From Bacillus sp. ISL-37 (lineage in GTDB: Bacteria > Bacillota > Bacilli > Bacillales > Cytobacillaceae): a DNA stretch of 64,000 nt. Location: NCBI RefSeq assembly GCF_018613315.1, contig NZ_JAGGQL010000005.1, positions 270,245-334,244 on the forward strand, in the 5' to 3' direction. The position numbers and the translations under genes are program-made. Positions 8,535 through 20,047 of this stretch are shown piece after piece; the first letter of the stretch is position 1; each line of letters starts with the position of its first letter. Under the pieces are notes generated by a model. The model was not told where the DNA came from. It searched no databases and saw only the letters and a list, made by a program, of their open reading frames with translations.

Positions 8535-10825
8535 TAACGTTCCACTTCTTCCATGATATATGCTTCAATGACGTCGCCTTCCTTGACGTCTTTGAAGTTT
8601 TTAATGGTAATACCGCATTCATAGCCCTGAGCTACTTCTTTGGCATCATCCTTGAAACGTTTTAATGCATCGACTTCCCCTTCAAAGATGACGACTCCGT
8701 CACGAATCAAACGAACACCGCTGTCACGGGTGATTTTGCCATCAGTAACATATGAGCCGGCAATCGTTCCGATTTTCGATACCTTGAAGGTCTGGCGGAC
8801 TTCAGCCTGGCCGATGACCTTTTCGGCATAAACCGGATCAAGCATACCCTTCATCGCTGATTCGATTTCTTCGATCACTTTATAAATAATGCGGTGAAGT
8901 CGAATATCGACGCTCTCTGACTCTGCAGCGCGCTTCGCATTATTGTCCGGACGGACGTTGAAACCGATGACGATACCGTTAGAAGCTGCTGCAAGTGTGA
9001 TGTCAGACTCATTGATCGCACCAACACCAGTGTGAATGATTCTTACATTTACACCTTCCACATCCAGTTTTTGCAATGCTGCTGCAAGTGCTTCAACTGA
9101 ACCTTGGACGTCGGCTTTAATAATTAGATTTAGGTCTTTCATTTCCCCTTGTTTCATATGTTCAAACAAAGTATCGAGGCTGACGCGCGCTTTTTCGCTT
9201 CTTTGTGCCTGTACAGCCTGCTGTGAACGGATTTCTCCAACCTGGCGGGCAGTCTTTTCATCATCGAATACTACAAAACGATCGCCTGCTTGCGGAACAT
9301 CGTTCAAGCCTGTAATTTCTACAGGGGCTGAAGGGCCTGCTTCTTTAACACGGCGGCCTACATCATTTACCATTGCACGAACACGTCCATAGGTATTGCC
9401 CACTACTATTGGATCGCCAATCTTCAATGTACCGTTTTGGACAAGCAAAGTAGCAACAGATCCGCGGCCTTTATCAAGCTGCGCTTCGATTACAGTACCG
9501 ATGGCATTTCGATTAGGATCTGCTTTATATTCTTCAACTTCACCAACAAGCAAAATCATTTCAAGCAGGTTATCAAGACCTTCTCCTGTTAAGGCAGAAA
9601 TCGGAACAAACACTGTTTCGCCGCCCCATGCCTCTGGAACAAGTCCGTATTCAGTTAGCTCCTGCATAACACGATCCGGATTCGCAGTTGGTTTATCCAT
9701 TTTATTAACTGCTACGATAATAGGTACATTGGCAGCTTTAGCATGGTTCAATGCTTCCACAGTCTGTGGCTTAACACCGTCATCTGCAGCTACAACAAGG
9801 ATTGTGATATCGGTAATCTTTGCACCTCGAGCACGCATTGTTGTGAACGCTGCGTGACCAGGTGTATCAAGGAATGTGATTTTTTTGCCGTTTTCTTCTA
9901 CCTGGTATGCACCGATGTGCTGAGTGATGCCGCCTGCTTCTCCTGCAGTCACTTTCGTGTTGCGGATTGAATCAAGCAAGGTCGTTTTACCATGGTCAAC
10001 GTGACCCATAATCGTTACAACTGACGGTCTTTCAACCATAGATGCTTCATCATCTTCTGTGAAATAAACCTCAAGGTCAGTTGTGTCAATCTTGATTGTT
10101 TCTTCAACTTCTACTCCATAATCAGTTGCAATCAGTTCAATTGCATCCTTATCAAGATCCTGGTTGATCGTAGCCATTACACCAAGCATAAAGAGCTTCT
10201 TGATAATCTCAGACGGCTCACGGTTAAGCTTCTTGGCTAATTCAGCTACTGTCAAAGATTCACTGAAAGTAATCTTTGAAGGAAGCTCTTTAACCTTCTT
10301 AGGCTGTTGTGGAGCCTGCTGCTGATTCTGTCTGCCCTTATTCTGGTTTTGCTGGTTTCTATTCTTATTTTGTTTGTTCTTATTGTTTTTGTTGAAAGGC
10401 TGGGAGTTCCCAGGCTTTTTAGCAACTGCTGAAGTTTTCACTTTCTCAGGAGTTGTTGCACGACGCTCGTCGTCTGAAAAAGCGCTAGCTGTTGTCTTAA
10501 GCTGAGCTTTTGGCTGTGCCTGGTTGCTTTTTTGCTGATTTTGGGATTGATTGCGATTCTGTCCCTGGTTAGGCTTTTGGCCTTGGTTGCGATTCTGGTT
10601 CTGTCCCTGTGAAGCCTTTTGCTGGCTTTGCTGCTGAGAATTTGCCTGTGCTTGCGGCTTATCTTCTTTTTTATTATAGACAGCATCGAGTTTCTTTATG
10701 GTTTCATCTTCCATTGTAGTCATATGGTTAGAAACCTCTATATTCATTTCTTTTAATTTTATAATCACGTCTTTACTCGATAAGTTATGCTTCTTTGCAT
10801 ATTCATAAACGCGTGTTTTACTCAT
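8534..10825 (-). CDS. infB: Translation initiation factor IF-2
   Basis: GTPase that places fMet-tRNA on the 30S P site and promotes subunit joining. 763 residues: an N-terminal IF2_N helix-turn-helix unit (1-50), a Gln/Asn/Lys-rich linker (about 55-178), a second IF2_N unit (about 185-240), then the GTPase core with G1 GHVDHGKTT near residue 272, DTPGHAAF and NKMDKP, and domains II, III and the fMet-tRNA-binding domain IV at the C terminus. The low-complexity linker is longer than in B. subtilis IF2, which largely explains the greater length. Located between ylxQ (19 bp) and ylxP (1-base overlap). Confidence 0.98.
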   Translation of the reverse strand: MSKTRVYEYAKKHNLSSKDVIIKLKEMNIEVSNHMTTMEDETIKKLDAVYNKKEDKPQAQANSQQQSQQKASQGQNQNRNQGQKPNQGQNRNQSQNQQKSNQAQPKAQLKTTASAFSDDERRATTPEKVKTSAVAKKPGNSQPFNKNNKNKQNKNRNQQNQNKGRQNQQQAPQQPKKVKELPSKITFSESLTVAELAKKLNREPSEIIKKLFMLGVMATINQDLDKDAIELIATDYGVEVEETIKIDTTDLEVYFTEDDEASMVERPSVVTIMGHVDHGKTTLLDSIRNTKVTAGEAGGITQHIGAYQVEENGKKITFLDTPGHAAFTTMRARGAKITDITILVVAADDGVKPQTVEALNHAKAANVPIIVAVNKMDKPTANPDRVMQELTEYGLVPEAWGGETVFVPISALTGEGLDNLLEMILLVGEVEEYKADPNRNAIGTVIEAQLDKGRGSVATLLVQNGTLKIGDPIVVGNTYGRVRAMVNDVGRRVKEAGPSAPVEITGLNDVPQAGDRFVVFDDEKTARQVGEIRSQQAVQAQRSEKARVSLDTLFEHMKQGEMKDLNLIIKADVQGSVEALAAALQKLDVEGVNVRIIHTGVGAINESDITLAAASNGIVIGFNVRPDNNAKRAAESESVDIRLHRIIYKVIEEIESAMKGMLDPVYAEKVIGQAEVRQTFKVSKIGTIAGSYVTDGKITRDSGVRLIRDGVVIFEGEVDALKRFKDDAKEVAQGYECGITIKNFKDVKEGDVIEAYIMEEVER

Positions 10826-10844
10826 ATCTTCACCCCCGCTAGAA

Positions 10845-11147
10845 TTAATCGAGCAACGTCAACAGTTTTTTTGCAAAACCCTCGTCCAACAGGGCTACTA
10901 CAACACGTGCTTCCTTGCCAATCGCCTGGCCAAGCTGGTACCGGTCCGGGACCACTTTGTAAGGCACATTATAAGATTTGCACTTGTCGGTAATCTTTTT
11001 TGTAGTATTTGCGGATGCATCCGCAGAAAGCAAAATGAGCTTCGCCTTCCCGCTTCTGATTTCTTTGACGGAAAGCTCTTCCCCTGAAATAATTTTCCGT
11101 GCTCGATTGGCTAAGCCAAGCAATGACATCCATTGATTTGAGTTCAT
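10845..11147 (-). CDS. ylxQ: L7Ae-family ribosomal protein YlxQ
   Basis: 100-residue member of the L7Ae/L30e/S12e/Gadd45 family, which binds kink-turn RNAs; YlxQ is a Bacillus kink-turn-binding protein of unclear cellular target. The family core is seen in [20 protein letters not shown] and [16 protein letters not shown]. It starts at 11147, overlapping the last base of the upstream gene, which indicates coupled translation. It has the usual place between ylxR and infB. Confidence 0.93.
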   Translation of the reverse strand: MNSNQWMSLLGLANRARKIISGEELSVKEIRSGKAKLILLSADASANTTKKITDKCKSYNVPYKVVPDRYQLGQAIGKEARVVVALLDEGFAKKLLTLLD

Positions 11148-11434
11148 CAGGATAGTCTGCTCTCCTTTTCGATGAGGTCATTTAACTCATCGTATATTGC
11201 ATCGTCCACTTGTGTTTCAAGCTGTTTGGACAATATATTTCGTTTCTTTGCTAATTGCACTGCTTCTTTTTCTTTAGAAAGATAAGCGCCCCGGCCTGAT
11301 TTTTTGCCTGTCAGGTCGATGGAGACTTCCCCTTCCTTGGAGCGAACGATGCGAACTAGTTCTTTTTTCGGTCTCATTTCACCGGTAGCGACACATTTTC
11401 GCATAGGAACCTTTTTGCGGCTGTTCACGATCAT
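11147..11434 (-). CDS. rnpM: YlxR (RnpM), DUF448 RNase P modulator
   Basis: 95-residue basic protein of the YlxR/DUF448 family. The signature [22 protein letters not shown] with GRGAYLS is complete. B. subtilis YlxR was recently shown to bind RNase P RNA and modulate its activity, hence the name RnpM. The start is uncertain by two codons: ATG at 11434 has AAGG at 8 bases, GTG at 11428 has GAGGTG at 7. Located 10 bp after nusA. Confidence 0.92.
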   Translation of the reverse strand: MIVNSRKKVPMRKCVATGEMRPKKELVRIVRSKEGEVSIDLTGKKSGRGAYLSKEKEAVQLAKKRNILSKQLETQVDDAIYDELNDLIEKESRLS

Positions 11435-11444
11435 TCACCTCACC

Positions 11445-12554
11445 TTAATCGATGTCTTCATCATCAAAATCGTCATCTGCAGTTAAAAGCGGTTCATTGT
11501 CACGAGGATAAATCCCGGACTCCCTTGCCTCAGTTTCTGCCTTGATGTCAATCTTCCAACCAGTCAACTTTGCGGCAAGACGCGCATTTTGCCCGCGCTT
11601 TCCGATTGCAAGCGATAGCTGGTAATCAGGAACAATAACCGTAGTCGCTTTTTCTTCTTCGTTGACAATGACATCAAGAACCTTTGATGGGCTCAACGCG
11701 TTGGCAACAAATACGACTGGGTCTTCAGACCATTTCACGATATCGATTTTTTCACCCTTAAGCTCATTGACGACAGCCTGGACACGATTTCCACGAGGTC
11801 CGACACATGAACCAACTGGATCCACTTCTTGATTGTCTGAGTGAACAGAGATCTTAGAACGGTCCCCTGCTTCACGCGCAACTGATTTAATTTCAACAGT
11901 TCCATCATAAATCTCAGGAACTTCAATCTCGAAAAGTCTCTTTAACAGTCCCGGATGGGTTCTGGAAACGAAGATTTGTGGACCTTTAGTGGTTTTTTCA
12001 ACCTTGGTGATAAATACTTTGATGCGGTCGTGAGGCTTATAATGTTCGTTCGGCATCTGTTCATTCGCTGGCAGGATCGCCTCGATTTTCCCCAGGCTTA
12101 CATAGATGAACTTAGGATCCTGACGCTGAACGATACCTGTCATGATATCTTCTTCACGATCAATGAACTCAGAATAGATAATTCCTCTTTCTGCTTCACG
12201 GACACGCTGAGTAACTACCTGCTTGGCAGTCTGCGCAGCAATCCTTCCGAAATCCTTAGGCGTGACTTCAAGTTCAACGACATCTTCAACCACGTAATTC
12301 GGATTAATTTTCTGTGCCTCTTCAAGAGAGATTTCCAAACGCGGATCGAAAACTTCATCGACTACTTCTTTCCTCGCAAAAACGCGCATGGAACCATTGC
12401 CAAGGTTTAAATCAATACGGACGTTTTGCGCCTGGTTAAAGTTACGTCGATACGCTGAAATAAGCGCCGCCTCGATTGCATCAATTAAGATGTCCCTGGA
12501 AATTCCTTTTTCTTTTTCAAGAATCGTAAGAGCATCCATCAATTCGCTGCTCAT
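11445..12554 (-). CDS. nusA: Transcription termination/antitermination factor NusA
   Basis: RNA polymerase-associated factor that modulates pausing and termination. 369 residues: N-terminal RNAP-binding domain (1-130), S1 domain (about 135-200), and KH1 and KH2 domains (about 225-345) with VGSCVGPRGNRVQAV and LAIGKRGQNARLA. It lacks the C-terminal acidic repeats of E. coli NusA, as is normal in Firmicutes, and ends in an acidic tail. The ATG at 12554 (MSSELMDAL) has AAGGGGGA upstream; an upstream in-frame start at 12632 would fall in the structured intergenic segment. In B. subtilis NusA controls its own operon by termination in the leader. Confidence 0.97.
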   Translation of the reverse strand: MSSELMDALTILEKEKGISRDILIDAIEAALISAYRRNFNQAQNVRIDLNLGNGSMRVFARKEVVDEVFDPRLEISLEEAQKINPNYVVEDVVELEVTPKDFGRIAAQTAKQVVTQRVREAERGIIYSEFIDREEDIMTGIVQRQDPKFIYVSLGKIEAILPANEQMPNEHYKPHDRIKVFITKVEKTTKGPQIFVSRTHPGLLKRLFEIEVPEIYDGTVEIKSVAREAGDRSKISVHSDNQEVDPVGSCVGPRGNRVQAVVNELKGEKIDIVKWSEDPVVFVANALSPSKVLDVIVNEEEKATTVIVPDYQLSLAIGKRGQNARLAAKLTGWKIDIKAETEARESGIYPRDNEPLLTADDDFDDEDID

Positions 12555-12626
12555 GAGATATAAATCCCCCTTTTTTACTACCCTACTTTGTAAGGTTCTT
12601 TTCGAAACTCTGCCCTCTGTCCACCA

Positions 12627-12689
12627 GCTCAAACCTTAAACGTTTTCATCTGCCACCAAGGGGAGGATAGCGTTTAAGCATGCTTGAGC
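12627..12689 (-). promoter_or_regulatory. Long hairpin in the rimP-nusA spacer
   Basis: Two stacked complementary blocks, 12627-12632 with 12684-12689 (GCTCAA/TTGAGC) and 12636-12642 with 12671-12677 (TTAAACG/CGTTTAA), separated by an asymmetric internal loop and closed by a 28-base loop. No T-run follows, so it is not a terminator. It could be an RNA-processing or stability element between two cotranscribed genes. Confidence 0.5.
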
Positions 12690-12756
12690 TTTGCCTAAAA
12701 ACAACAGGTCCGAAACGATCCTTTAATTAATTAACTTAAGACATTTTCTGGACAGA

Positions 12757-13227
12757 TTATGAAAAAGTGACAGCGAGTCTCGAGCTGGCAATTTTATCAA
12801 ATGGGATAACGACTGTTTTCTTGCGAGTTTTAATCTTCACATCAACAGTGACAGTTTCCCCATTATAATCAGTTAAGACCCCTTCAAAAGCCTTTTCCCC
12901 ATCGATTGGTTCATAGGTCTTAATGAAGACATTCTTGCCAATTGCTTTTTGATAATCTTTCTCCTTTTTCAGCGGACGTTCTGCACCTGGTGAGGAGACT
13001 TCCAAAAAGTAGTTATGCGGGATTGGATCCATGGCATCGAGCTTTTCGCTAAGGCGCTCACTGACGATGCCGCATTCTTCGATATCAATTCCGTTGTCCT
13101 TATCAATGTATACGCGCAGGAACCAGTTCTTTCCTTCTTTGACATATTCGATGTCTACCAATTCTAGTTCGTTTTCATTTAAGATGGGAGTTACTAGCTC
13201 TTCCACAACTTCGGTAACCTTGCTCAT
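12757..13227 (-). CDS. rimP: Ribosome maturation factor RimP
   Basis: 30S assembly factor (YlxS in B. subtilis), 156 residues. N-terminal alpha/beta domain with [20 protein letters not shown] and the signature [19 protein letters not shown] near residue 75; C-terminal SH3-like domain. The ATG at 13227 has AAGGAGGG 5 bases upstream. It is the first gene of the rimP-nusA-rnpM-ylxQ-infB-ylxP-rbfA operon and follows a leader with a terminator-like hairpin. Confidence 0.96.
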   Translation of the reverse strand: MSKVTEVVEELVTPILNENELELVDIEYVKEGKNWFLRVYIDKDNGIDIEECGIVSERLSEKLDAMDPIPHNYFLEVSSPGAERPLKKEKDYQKAIGKNVFIKTYEPIDGEKAFEGVLTDYNGETVTVDVKIKTRKKTVVIPFDKIASSRLAVTFS

Positions 13228-13295
13228 AAAATCCCTCCTTTGACACAACCTCATTACTTAATCACTATTTGGTTTTTATCCCCGTAAAAGTGCCT

Positions 13296-13328
13296 AACAA
13301 ACAAGAAAGAGCGGGTTGCCCCACTCTC
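13296..13328 (-). terminator. Leader attenuator of the rimP-nusA operon
   Basis: AGAGTGGG-GCAA-CCCGCTCT (minus strand, 13327-13308; 8 bp with one G-T pair) followed by an interrupted T-tract, TTCTTGTTTGTT. It lies between the rimP promoter (13363-13391) and the rimP start, so it would stop transcripts of the rimP operon. The imperfect T-tract is what NusA-dependent terminators show. It could also serve polC readthrough. Confidence 0.7.
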
Positions 13329-13362
13329 ATCTGCCAGAGATATCCTTAGTATTTCCAATAAA

Positions 13363-13391
13363 AATATAACATAACCAGATATTTATTGCAA
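13363..13391 (-). promoter_or_regulatory. Promoter of the rimP-nusA-infB operon
   Basis: Minus strand TTGCAA (13391-13386), exact 17-bp spacer, TATATT (13368-13363), with TGT immediately before the -10 (extended -10). It lies just after the polC stop and upstream of the leader hairpin. Confidence 0.7.
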
Positions 13392-13430
13392 ACAAACGGC
13401 AGTTATAGCTTGTCTTTCCAATAAGCTAAA

Positions 13431-16400
13431 TTAGAACAATGATAACTGGTTCTGGTCTGGCATGCCCTCAAGGCAGCCATGGTTGTCCAGGTATTCAAGA
13501 ATAGTCTTGGAGATCTTTCCTCGCTGCTGCAGGTCTTCCTTAGACAGGAATTCCCCTTCTCCACGAGCTTTAACGATATTAATCGCCGCGTTTGTTCCGA
13601 GTCCAGGTATCGCATTGAACGGCGGAATCAGCTTATCGCCCTCGATGATGAATTCTGACGCGCTCGATTTGTATAAATCGACTTTAGCAAAACCAAATCC
13701 ACGCTCGCACATTTCAAGCGCGAGTTCCATAACGGTCATCAAGTTCTTTTCTTTTGTCGAAGCTTCAAGCCCCTTAGCGTTGATTTCCTCAATCACCGCC
13801 CGGATGCTCTCTGAACCACGGACCATTGCGTCGACGTCGAAGTCATCAGCCCTGACTGTGAAGTATGCTGCATAATACATAAGCGGATGGTGCACTTTGA
13901 AATACGCAATCCTCACCGCCATTAAAACATAAGCAGCCGCGTGGGCTTTAGGGAACATGTACTTGATCTTTTTACAAGAATCGATATACCATTCCGGCAC
14001 TTTATTCTTGCGCATTTCTTCTTCCATTTCATCTGTCAGGCCTTTACCCTTACGGACCGATTCCATGATTTTGAAAGCAAATGCCGGCTCAAGTCCCTGG
14101 TAAATCAGGTATACCATGATATCATCACGGCAGCCGATTACTTCGCTGAGGTTACAGATATTGTTATGGATCAATTCCTGCGCATTCCCGAGCCATACAT
14201 CCGTACCGTGGGAAAGACCCGATATCTGTACGAGCTCCGAGAATGTCGTTGGTTTCGTATCCTCAAGCATCTGGCGAACAAAGCGCGTACCGAATTCTGG
14301 AATACCCAATGAACCAGTCTTCGATATGATTTGTTGTTCAGTCACACCGATAGATTCTGTCCCGCTGAAAATCTTCATGACTTCAGGGTCGTCAGTCGGA
14401 ATTGTCTTTGGGTCGATCCCGCTTAAATCCTGAAGCATCCTGATCACCGTGGGGTCATCATGCCCAAGAATATCCAGCTTCAACAAGTTATCGTGAATCG
14501 AGTGGAAATCAAAATGGGTTGTTTTCCATTCAGATGTGCTGCTGTCTGCTGGGAACTGGATGGGTGAAAAATCAAAAATATCCATGTAATCCGGAACAAC
14601 GATGATTCCGCCGGGGTGCTGGCCAGTCGTCCGTTTTACACCTGTACAGCCTGATGCAAGACGGTCAATTTCCGCACCGCGAAGCTGCAGGTTATTGTCA
14701 CCCTGGTAGCCTTTTACATAACCATAGGCCGTCTTATCCGCAACAGTACCAATCGTTCCCGCGCGGTAAACATAATCCTCCCCGAACAATACTTTTGTAT
14801 AGTTATGGGCACGTGGCTGATATTCGCCCGAGAAGTTCAAATCGATATCGGGAACCTTGTCCCCTTTGAAACCAAGGAAGGTCTCAAAGGGAATATCATG
14901 GCCGTCTTTTCTATATTTGATCCCGCAATCAGGACAATCCTTGTCTGGAAGGTCAAAACCTGAACCGACTGATCCATCATTAAAGAACTCTGATTTTTTG
15001 CACTTAGGGCATACATAGTGCGGTGGCAGCGGATTAACCTCGGTGATTTCCGTCATCGTCGCGACGAAAGAAGAACCAACCGAACCACGTGAACCTACAA
15101 GATAGCCGTCATCCAGTGATTTTTTAACAAGTTTATGGGAAATCAGGTAGATAACCGCAAATCCGTTGTCTATGATACTTTTCAATTCTTTTTCAAGACG
15201 CGCCTCAACGATTTCAGGAAGGTCGTCCCCGTAAATACTGCGTGCCATTCCATAGCTCATGCTGCGCATTTCTTCATCGGCGCCTTCAATTTTCGGCGTG
15301 TAAAGATCATCCTTGATCGGCTTGATGACATCGATCATGTCAGCAATCTTGATTGTATTTTCCACAACAATCTCTTTTGCCTTTTCCTCACCCAGAAATT
15401 TAAAGGCATCAAGCATTTCATTCGTTGTCCTGAAATGCACGTCAGGAAGCTCATGACGGTTCAGCGGATTGGCGCCGCCCTGGGAATTGACCAGGATTTT
15501 GCGGTATATTTTATCATTTTCATTTAAGTAGTGAACATTGCCTGTAGCAACTACTGGCAAGTCCAGCTTCTCCCCAAGCTTGACGATATTGTTAATGATA
15601 TCCTCAAGTGCCTTCTGGTCCCGGACTAGTTCCAGCTCGAGCAAGTGTGCATAAACAGCCTTGGGATGGACTTCGAGGTAGTCATAAAACTGTGCTGCTT
15701 CTTCGACCTCTTCAGGTCCCTTCTGCATCATGCCCTCAAAAACTTCACCTTTGTCACAGCCCGACCCTATCAGGATCCCTTCACGGTGTTTATTTAAAAC
15801 AGACCTCGGAATTCGTGGTACACGGTAAAAATAATCAATATGTGCTATTGATACTAATTTAAAGATATTTTTCATGCCAGCTTCATTCTGCGCCAGCAAT
15901 GTTGCATGGTAAGGACGTGCACGCTGGTAGGCTTTACCCTGTCCCATATTGTCATTCAGCTGGTCATGGTATTCAAGCCCTTTTTCAGCGGCATCCTTCA
16001 GCATACGGAGCAATAGATAACCCGTAGCCTCGGCATCATATATCGCACGGTGATGCTGTGTCAATTCAATATCGAATTTCTTGGCTAATGTATTCAATCT
16101 ATGGTTCTTCATATCCGGATAAAGGAAACGGCCAAGTTCGAGTGTATCAATAACAGGATTTGGCGCTTTGCCAAACCCTATTTTTTTGTAACCTACATTC
16201 AGGAAGCCCATATCGAATGATGCGTTGTGGGCAACCAGGACACTATCGCCTGTCCATTCTTGGAACTTTTGCAGGACTTCACTCACTTCCGGTGCATTGC
16301 GGACCATATCATCGGTAATCCCGGTAAGGTTTATGGTCGTCGCGGACAAACGGTGGTGCGGGTTTGCGAATGACTCGAACCGGTCAATGATTTCTCCGCC

Positions 16401-17756
16401 GCGTATTTTAACAGCAGCCAGCTCAATGATGGTATCGTATACAGCTGACAGACCTGTTGTTTCGACGTCGAATACGACATACGTATCGTCTGCAAGCACC
16501 CTGTGCGCGTCATTATAGGCAATCGGCACACCATCATCAACAAGGTTTATTTCCACACCGTACAGAATCTTAATATCATTTTTCTTTCCTGCCCCAAATG
16601 CTTCTGGATAGGATTGCACGACTGCATGGTCCGTGATGGCCACAGCTTTGTGACCCCACTTTGCTGCCTGGGCAACCAGTGCGCTGACAGGAGTCACCGC
16701 GTCCATCTGACTCATTGGAGAATGAAGGTGAAGTTCGACTCTTTTTTCACCTTCAGGCGCTGAATCAATTCTTCCCTTAGGTTTGATTTCATTAACGTCA
16801 TTTCCAATCATGACAAGATCGCGGACAAATGTGTCGTTCTGGATGCTTCCTCTTACCTTTAGCCACATACCTTTTGTAACACGCTGGTAAATAGCTGCGT
16901 CTTCTTTATCGCGCGAGAACATTTTTACCATGATAGAGCTTGTGTAATCAGTGATCTTAAATGTCAAAAGCGTCCTGCCGCTGCGAAGTTCTTTCGTTTC
17001 GGCAAAGAATACATATCCCTCAACGGCTACGCGGCGTTCTTCATCAACGATGTCTTCAAGCTTGCGGAAGTCAGCATCGTCTTTAATCGTAAGCCCAATA
17101 TTAACAGGCCCATCCTGCGGCGCGCCATCTCCCTTGGCTTGTTCAGCTTCCTTCTTCTGCATCTCGATCATTGCCATCAGACCGCGTTCCTGGTCTTCCT
17201 TCTCTTTTGCCTTCATGAATTTTTCATATTCATCTGAAGAACTTTCTTCACTTACGACCGTATCGATCGTCAGTAAAGGAAAACCGAAGCTTTGGTAGAT
17301 CTCAGCAATAATGCCACCATATTTACGCTTAAGCGCTAGCCCTTCGGCTTCGTTTCTTGCTGTTAATATGATTTTTGTTCCCTGGATTTGTGGAACTTGT
17401 TCATTCAGGAGTTTTAACAAAGGCGGAGCGATGCCATCTATTTCTTTAACGCACGACTTCCAGTAATCAATGATTTTTTCGTCGCTGATTGCCTGTTCAA
17501 GTACTCTTACCGAGTATGATATTTTCGCAATATGTGAGAAAGTTTGTTCCAGCTTGCCTATGAATGTGTTATACAGCTGACAAGGAATGATTCTTTCAAA
17601 CTGGAAAAAGAAATGCCATTTCCTTGCCTGTTTTTCAATCACTACCCTGTCAATTTCAGCATTTTGAAAATGAGTGACAATTGCATCTTCTGTTAGCTGC
17701 AGCTGTTGCAGCAGGAGCTGAAACCTTTCTTTTTTCCCTGAAGAAAGATCACCCAT
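13431..17756 (-). CDS. polC: DNA polymerase III alpha subunit, PolC type
   Basis: Replicative polymerase of low-GC Gram-positives with built-in proofreading, 1441 residues (B. subtilis 1437). Order seen: N-terminal domains, OB fold (about 215-320), PHP domain beginning [10 protein letters not shown] (about 337) and interrupted by the 3'-5' exonuclease, whose ExoI motif FDVETTGLS is near 425 and whose [11 protein letters not shown] is near 570. Four zinc-ligand cysteines (CPKC and CPDC, about 912-942) follow, then the palm with [11 protein letters not shown] near 970, and finally helix-hairpin-helix and beta-clamp regions with the terminal QLSLF, a clamp-binding motif. It is alone between the proS terminator and the rimP promoter. 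Confidence 0.98.
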   Translation of the reverse strand: MGDLSSGKKERFQLLLQQLQLTEDAIVTHFQNAEIDRVVIEKQARKWHFFFQFERIIPCQLYNTFIGKLEQTFSHIAKISYSVRVLEQAISDEKIIDYWKSCVKEIDGIAPPLLKLLNEQVPQIQGTKIILTARNEAEGLALKRKYGGIIAEIYQSFGFPLLTIDTVVSEESSSDEYEKFMKAKEKEDQERGLMAMIEMQKKEAEQAKGDGAPQDGPVNIGLTIKDDADFRKLEDIVDEERRVAVEGYVFFAETKELRSGRTLLTFKITDYTSSIMVKMFSRDKEDAAIYQRVTKGMWLKVRGSIQNDTFVRDLVMIGNDVNEIKPKGRIDSAPEGEKRVELHLHSPMSQMDAVTPVSALVAQAAKWGHKAVAITDHAVVQSYPEAFGAGKKNDIKILYGVEINLVDDGVPIAYNDAHRVLADDTYVVFDVETTGLSAVYDTIIELAAVKIRGGEIIDRFESFANPHHRLSATTINLTGITDDMVRNAPEVSEVLQKFQEWTGDSVLVAHNASFDMGFLNVGYKKIGFGKAPNPVIDTLELGRFLYPDMKNHRLNTLAKKFDIELTQHHRAIYDAEATGYLLLRMLKDAAEKGLEYHDQLNDNMGQGKAYQRARPYHATLLAQNEAGMKNIFKLVSIAHIDYFYRVPRIPRSVLNKHREGILIGSGCDKGEVFEGMMQKGPEEVEEAAQFYDYLEVHPKAVYAHLLELELVRDQKALEDIINNIVKLGEKLDLPVVATGNVHYLNENDKIYRKILVNSQGGANPLNRHELPDVHFRTTNEMLDAFKFLGEEKAKEIVVENTIKIADMIDVIKPIKDDLYTPKIEGADEEMRSMSYGMARSIYGDDLPEIVEARLEKELKSIIDNGFAVIYLISHKLVKKSLDDGYLVGSRGSVGSSFVATMTEITEVNPLPPHYVCPKCKKSEFFNDGSVGSGFDLPDKDCPDCGIKYRKDGHDIPFETFLGFKGDKVPDIDLNFSGEYQPRAHNYTKVLFGEDYVYRAGTIGTVADKTAYGYVKGYQGDNNLQLRGAEIDRLASGCTGVKRTTGQHPGGIIVVPDYMDIFDFSPIQFPADSSTSEWKTTHFDFHSIHDNLLKLDILGHDDPTVIRMLQDLSGIDPKTIPTDDPEVMKIFSGTESIGVTEQQIISKTGSLGIPEFGTRFVRQMLEDTKPTTFSELVQISGLSHGTDVWLGNAQELIHNNICNLSEVIGCRDDIMVYLIYQGLEPAFAFKIMESVRKGKGLTDEMEEEMRKNKVPEWYIDSCKKIKYMFPKAHAAAYVLMAVRIAYFKVHHPLMYYAAYFTVRADDFDVDAMVRGSESIRAVIEEINAKGLEASTKEKNLMTVMELALEMCERGFGFAKVDLYKSSASEFIIEGDKLIPPFNAIPGLGTNAAINIVKARGEGEFLSKEDLQQRGKISKTILEYLDNHGCLEGMPDQNQLSLF

Positions 17757-17853
17757 GGTTATTTCTCTCCCATCTGAAAAGCTTGAATTCTATCTATCGG
17801 GCCAAATTACCCATTTGTTTAATTGTATCAAAACGTGTTTAATAGCAAAGGTT

Positions 17854-17862
17854 ATTATAACA
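17854..17862 (-). promoter_or_regulatory. Extended -10 promoter element upstream of polC
   Basis: Minus strand TGTTATAAT (17862-17854), a perfect sigma-A -10 box with the TGN extension, about 100 bases before the polC ATG. The -35 region (GTAACG at 17 bp) is poor, which an extended -10 can offset. Confidence 0.5.
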
Positions 17863-18010
17863 TAAAATGAATGTCCCGTTACCTGTGTTTGATATTACCA
17901 TTTCAGTGTTCTATTAGGAATATAATTCTTGCGGTGTCAGAAACTTTCAGCTGCGTTTTTTCGAGAACCCAACTAACCTCCACGATAAATCAGGAGAACT
18001 TCTAAACCGA

Positions 18011-18039
18011 TAAAAAGCGGACCCTATTAAAGGATCCGC
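18011..18039 (-). terminator. Intrinsic terminator of proS
   Basis: GCGGATCC-TTTAATA-GGGTCCGC stem (one G-T pair) followed by TTTTTATC on the minus strand, 8 bases after the proS stop. Confidence 0.88.
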
Positions 18040-18046
18040 CGATTGA

Positions 18047-19753
<1,707 letters not shown>

Positions 19754-19783
19754 TTACACCTCATAGGATTATTTCATGTTTTA

Positions 19784-19978
19784 TAAAGGTTGTTTTTGTA
19801 TAGATGGTTGTTAAAATCCTAAAGCCGATTTTAACGTAATATATACCAATTTTGCAGGTCGGTATTAAGTTTGCATGCTCTTTTCTCATAAGAAGCGTCA
19901 ACTTTACGAAGGAATATAGGTAATTCAATCATTCAATCCAATTTTGCATTCGAAAGCAACAAAGTTTGAGAAAAGAGC
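19784..19978 (-). repeat. Intergenic repeat element, copy B
   Basis: Inverted-orientation copy of the element at 7565-7735. It has the same 12-bp inverted repeat (19967-19978 with 19877-19888) and the same second inverted repeat (19827-19835 with 19810-19818), in the same order. It is about 24 bases longer through small insertions. It occupies the space between the rseP terminator and the proS RBS, as copy A lies between the rbfA terminator and truB. Confidence 0.85.
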
Positions 19979-19983
19979 ATTAT

Positions 19984-20020
19984 TAAAAAACGTTCCTGCC
20001 CGGTGCGGTCCGGGCAGGAA
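19984..20020 (-). terminator. Intrinsic terminator of rseP
   Basis: TTCCTGCCCGG and CCGGGCAGGAA form a perfect 11-bp stem with a 6-base loop, followed by CGTTTTTTAAT on the minus strand. Confidence 0.92.
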
Positions 20021-20047
20021 GTTAAATGTATCAGTGGATATGAACAC

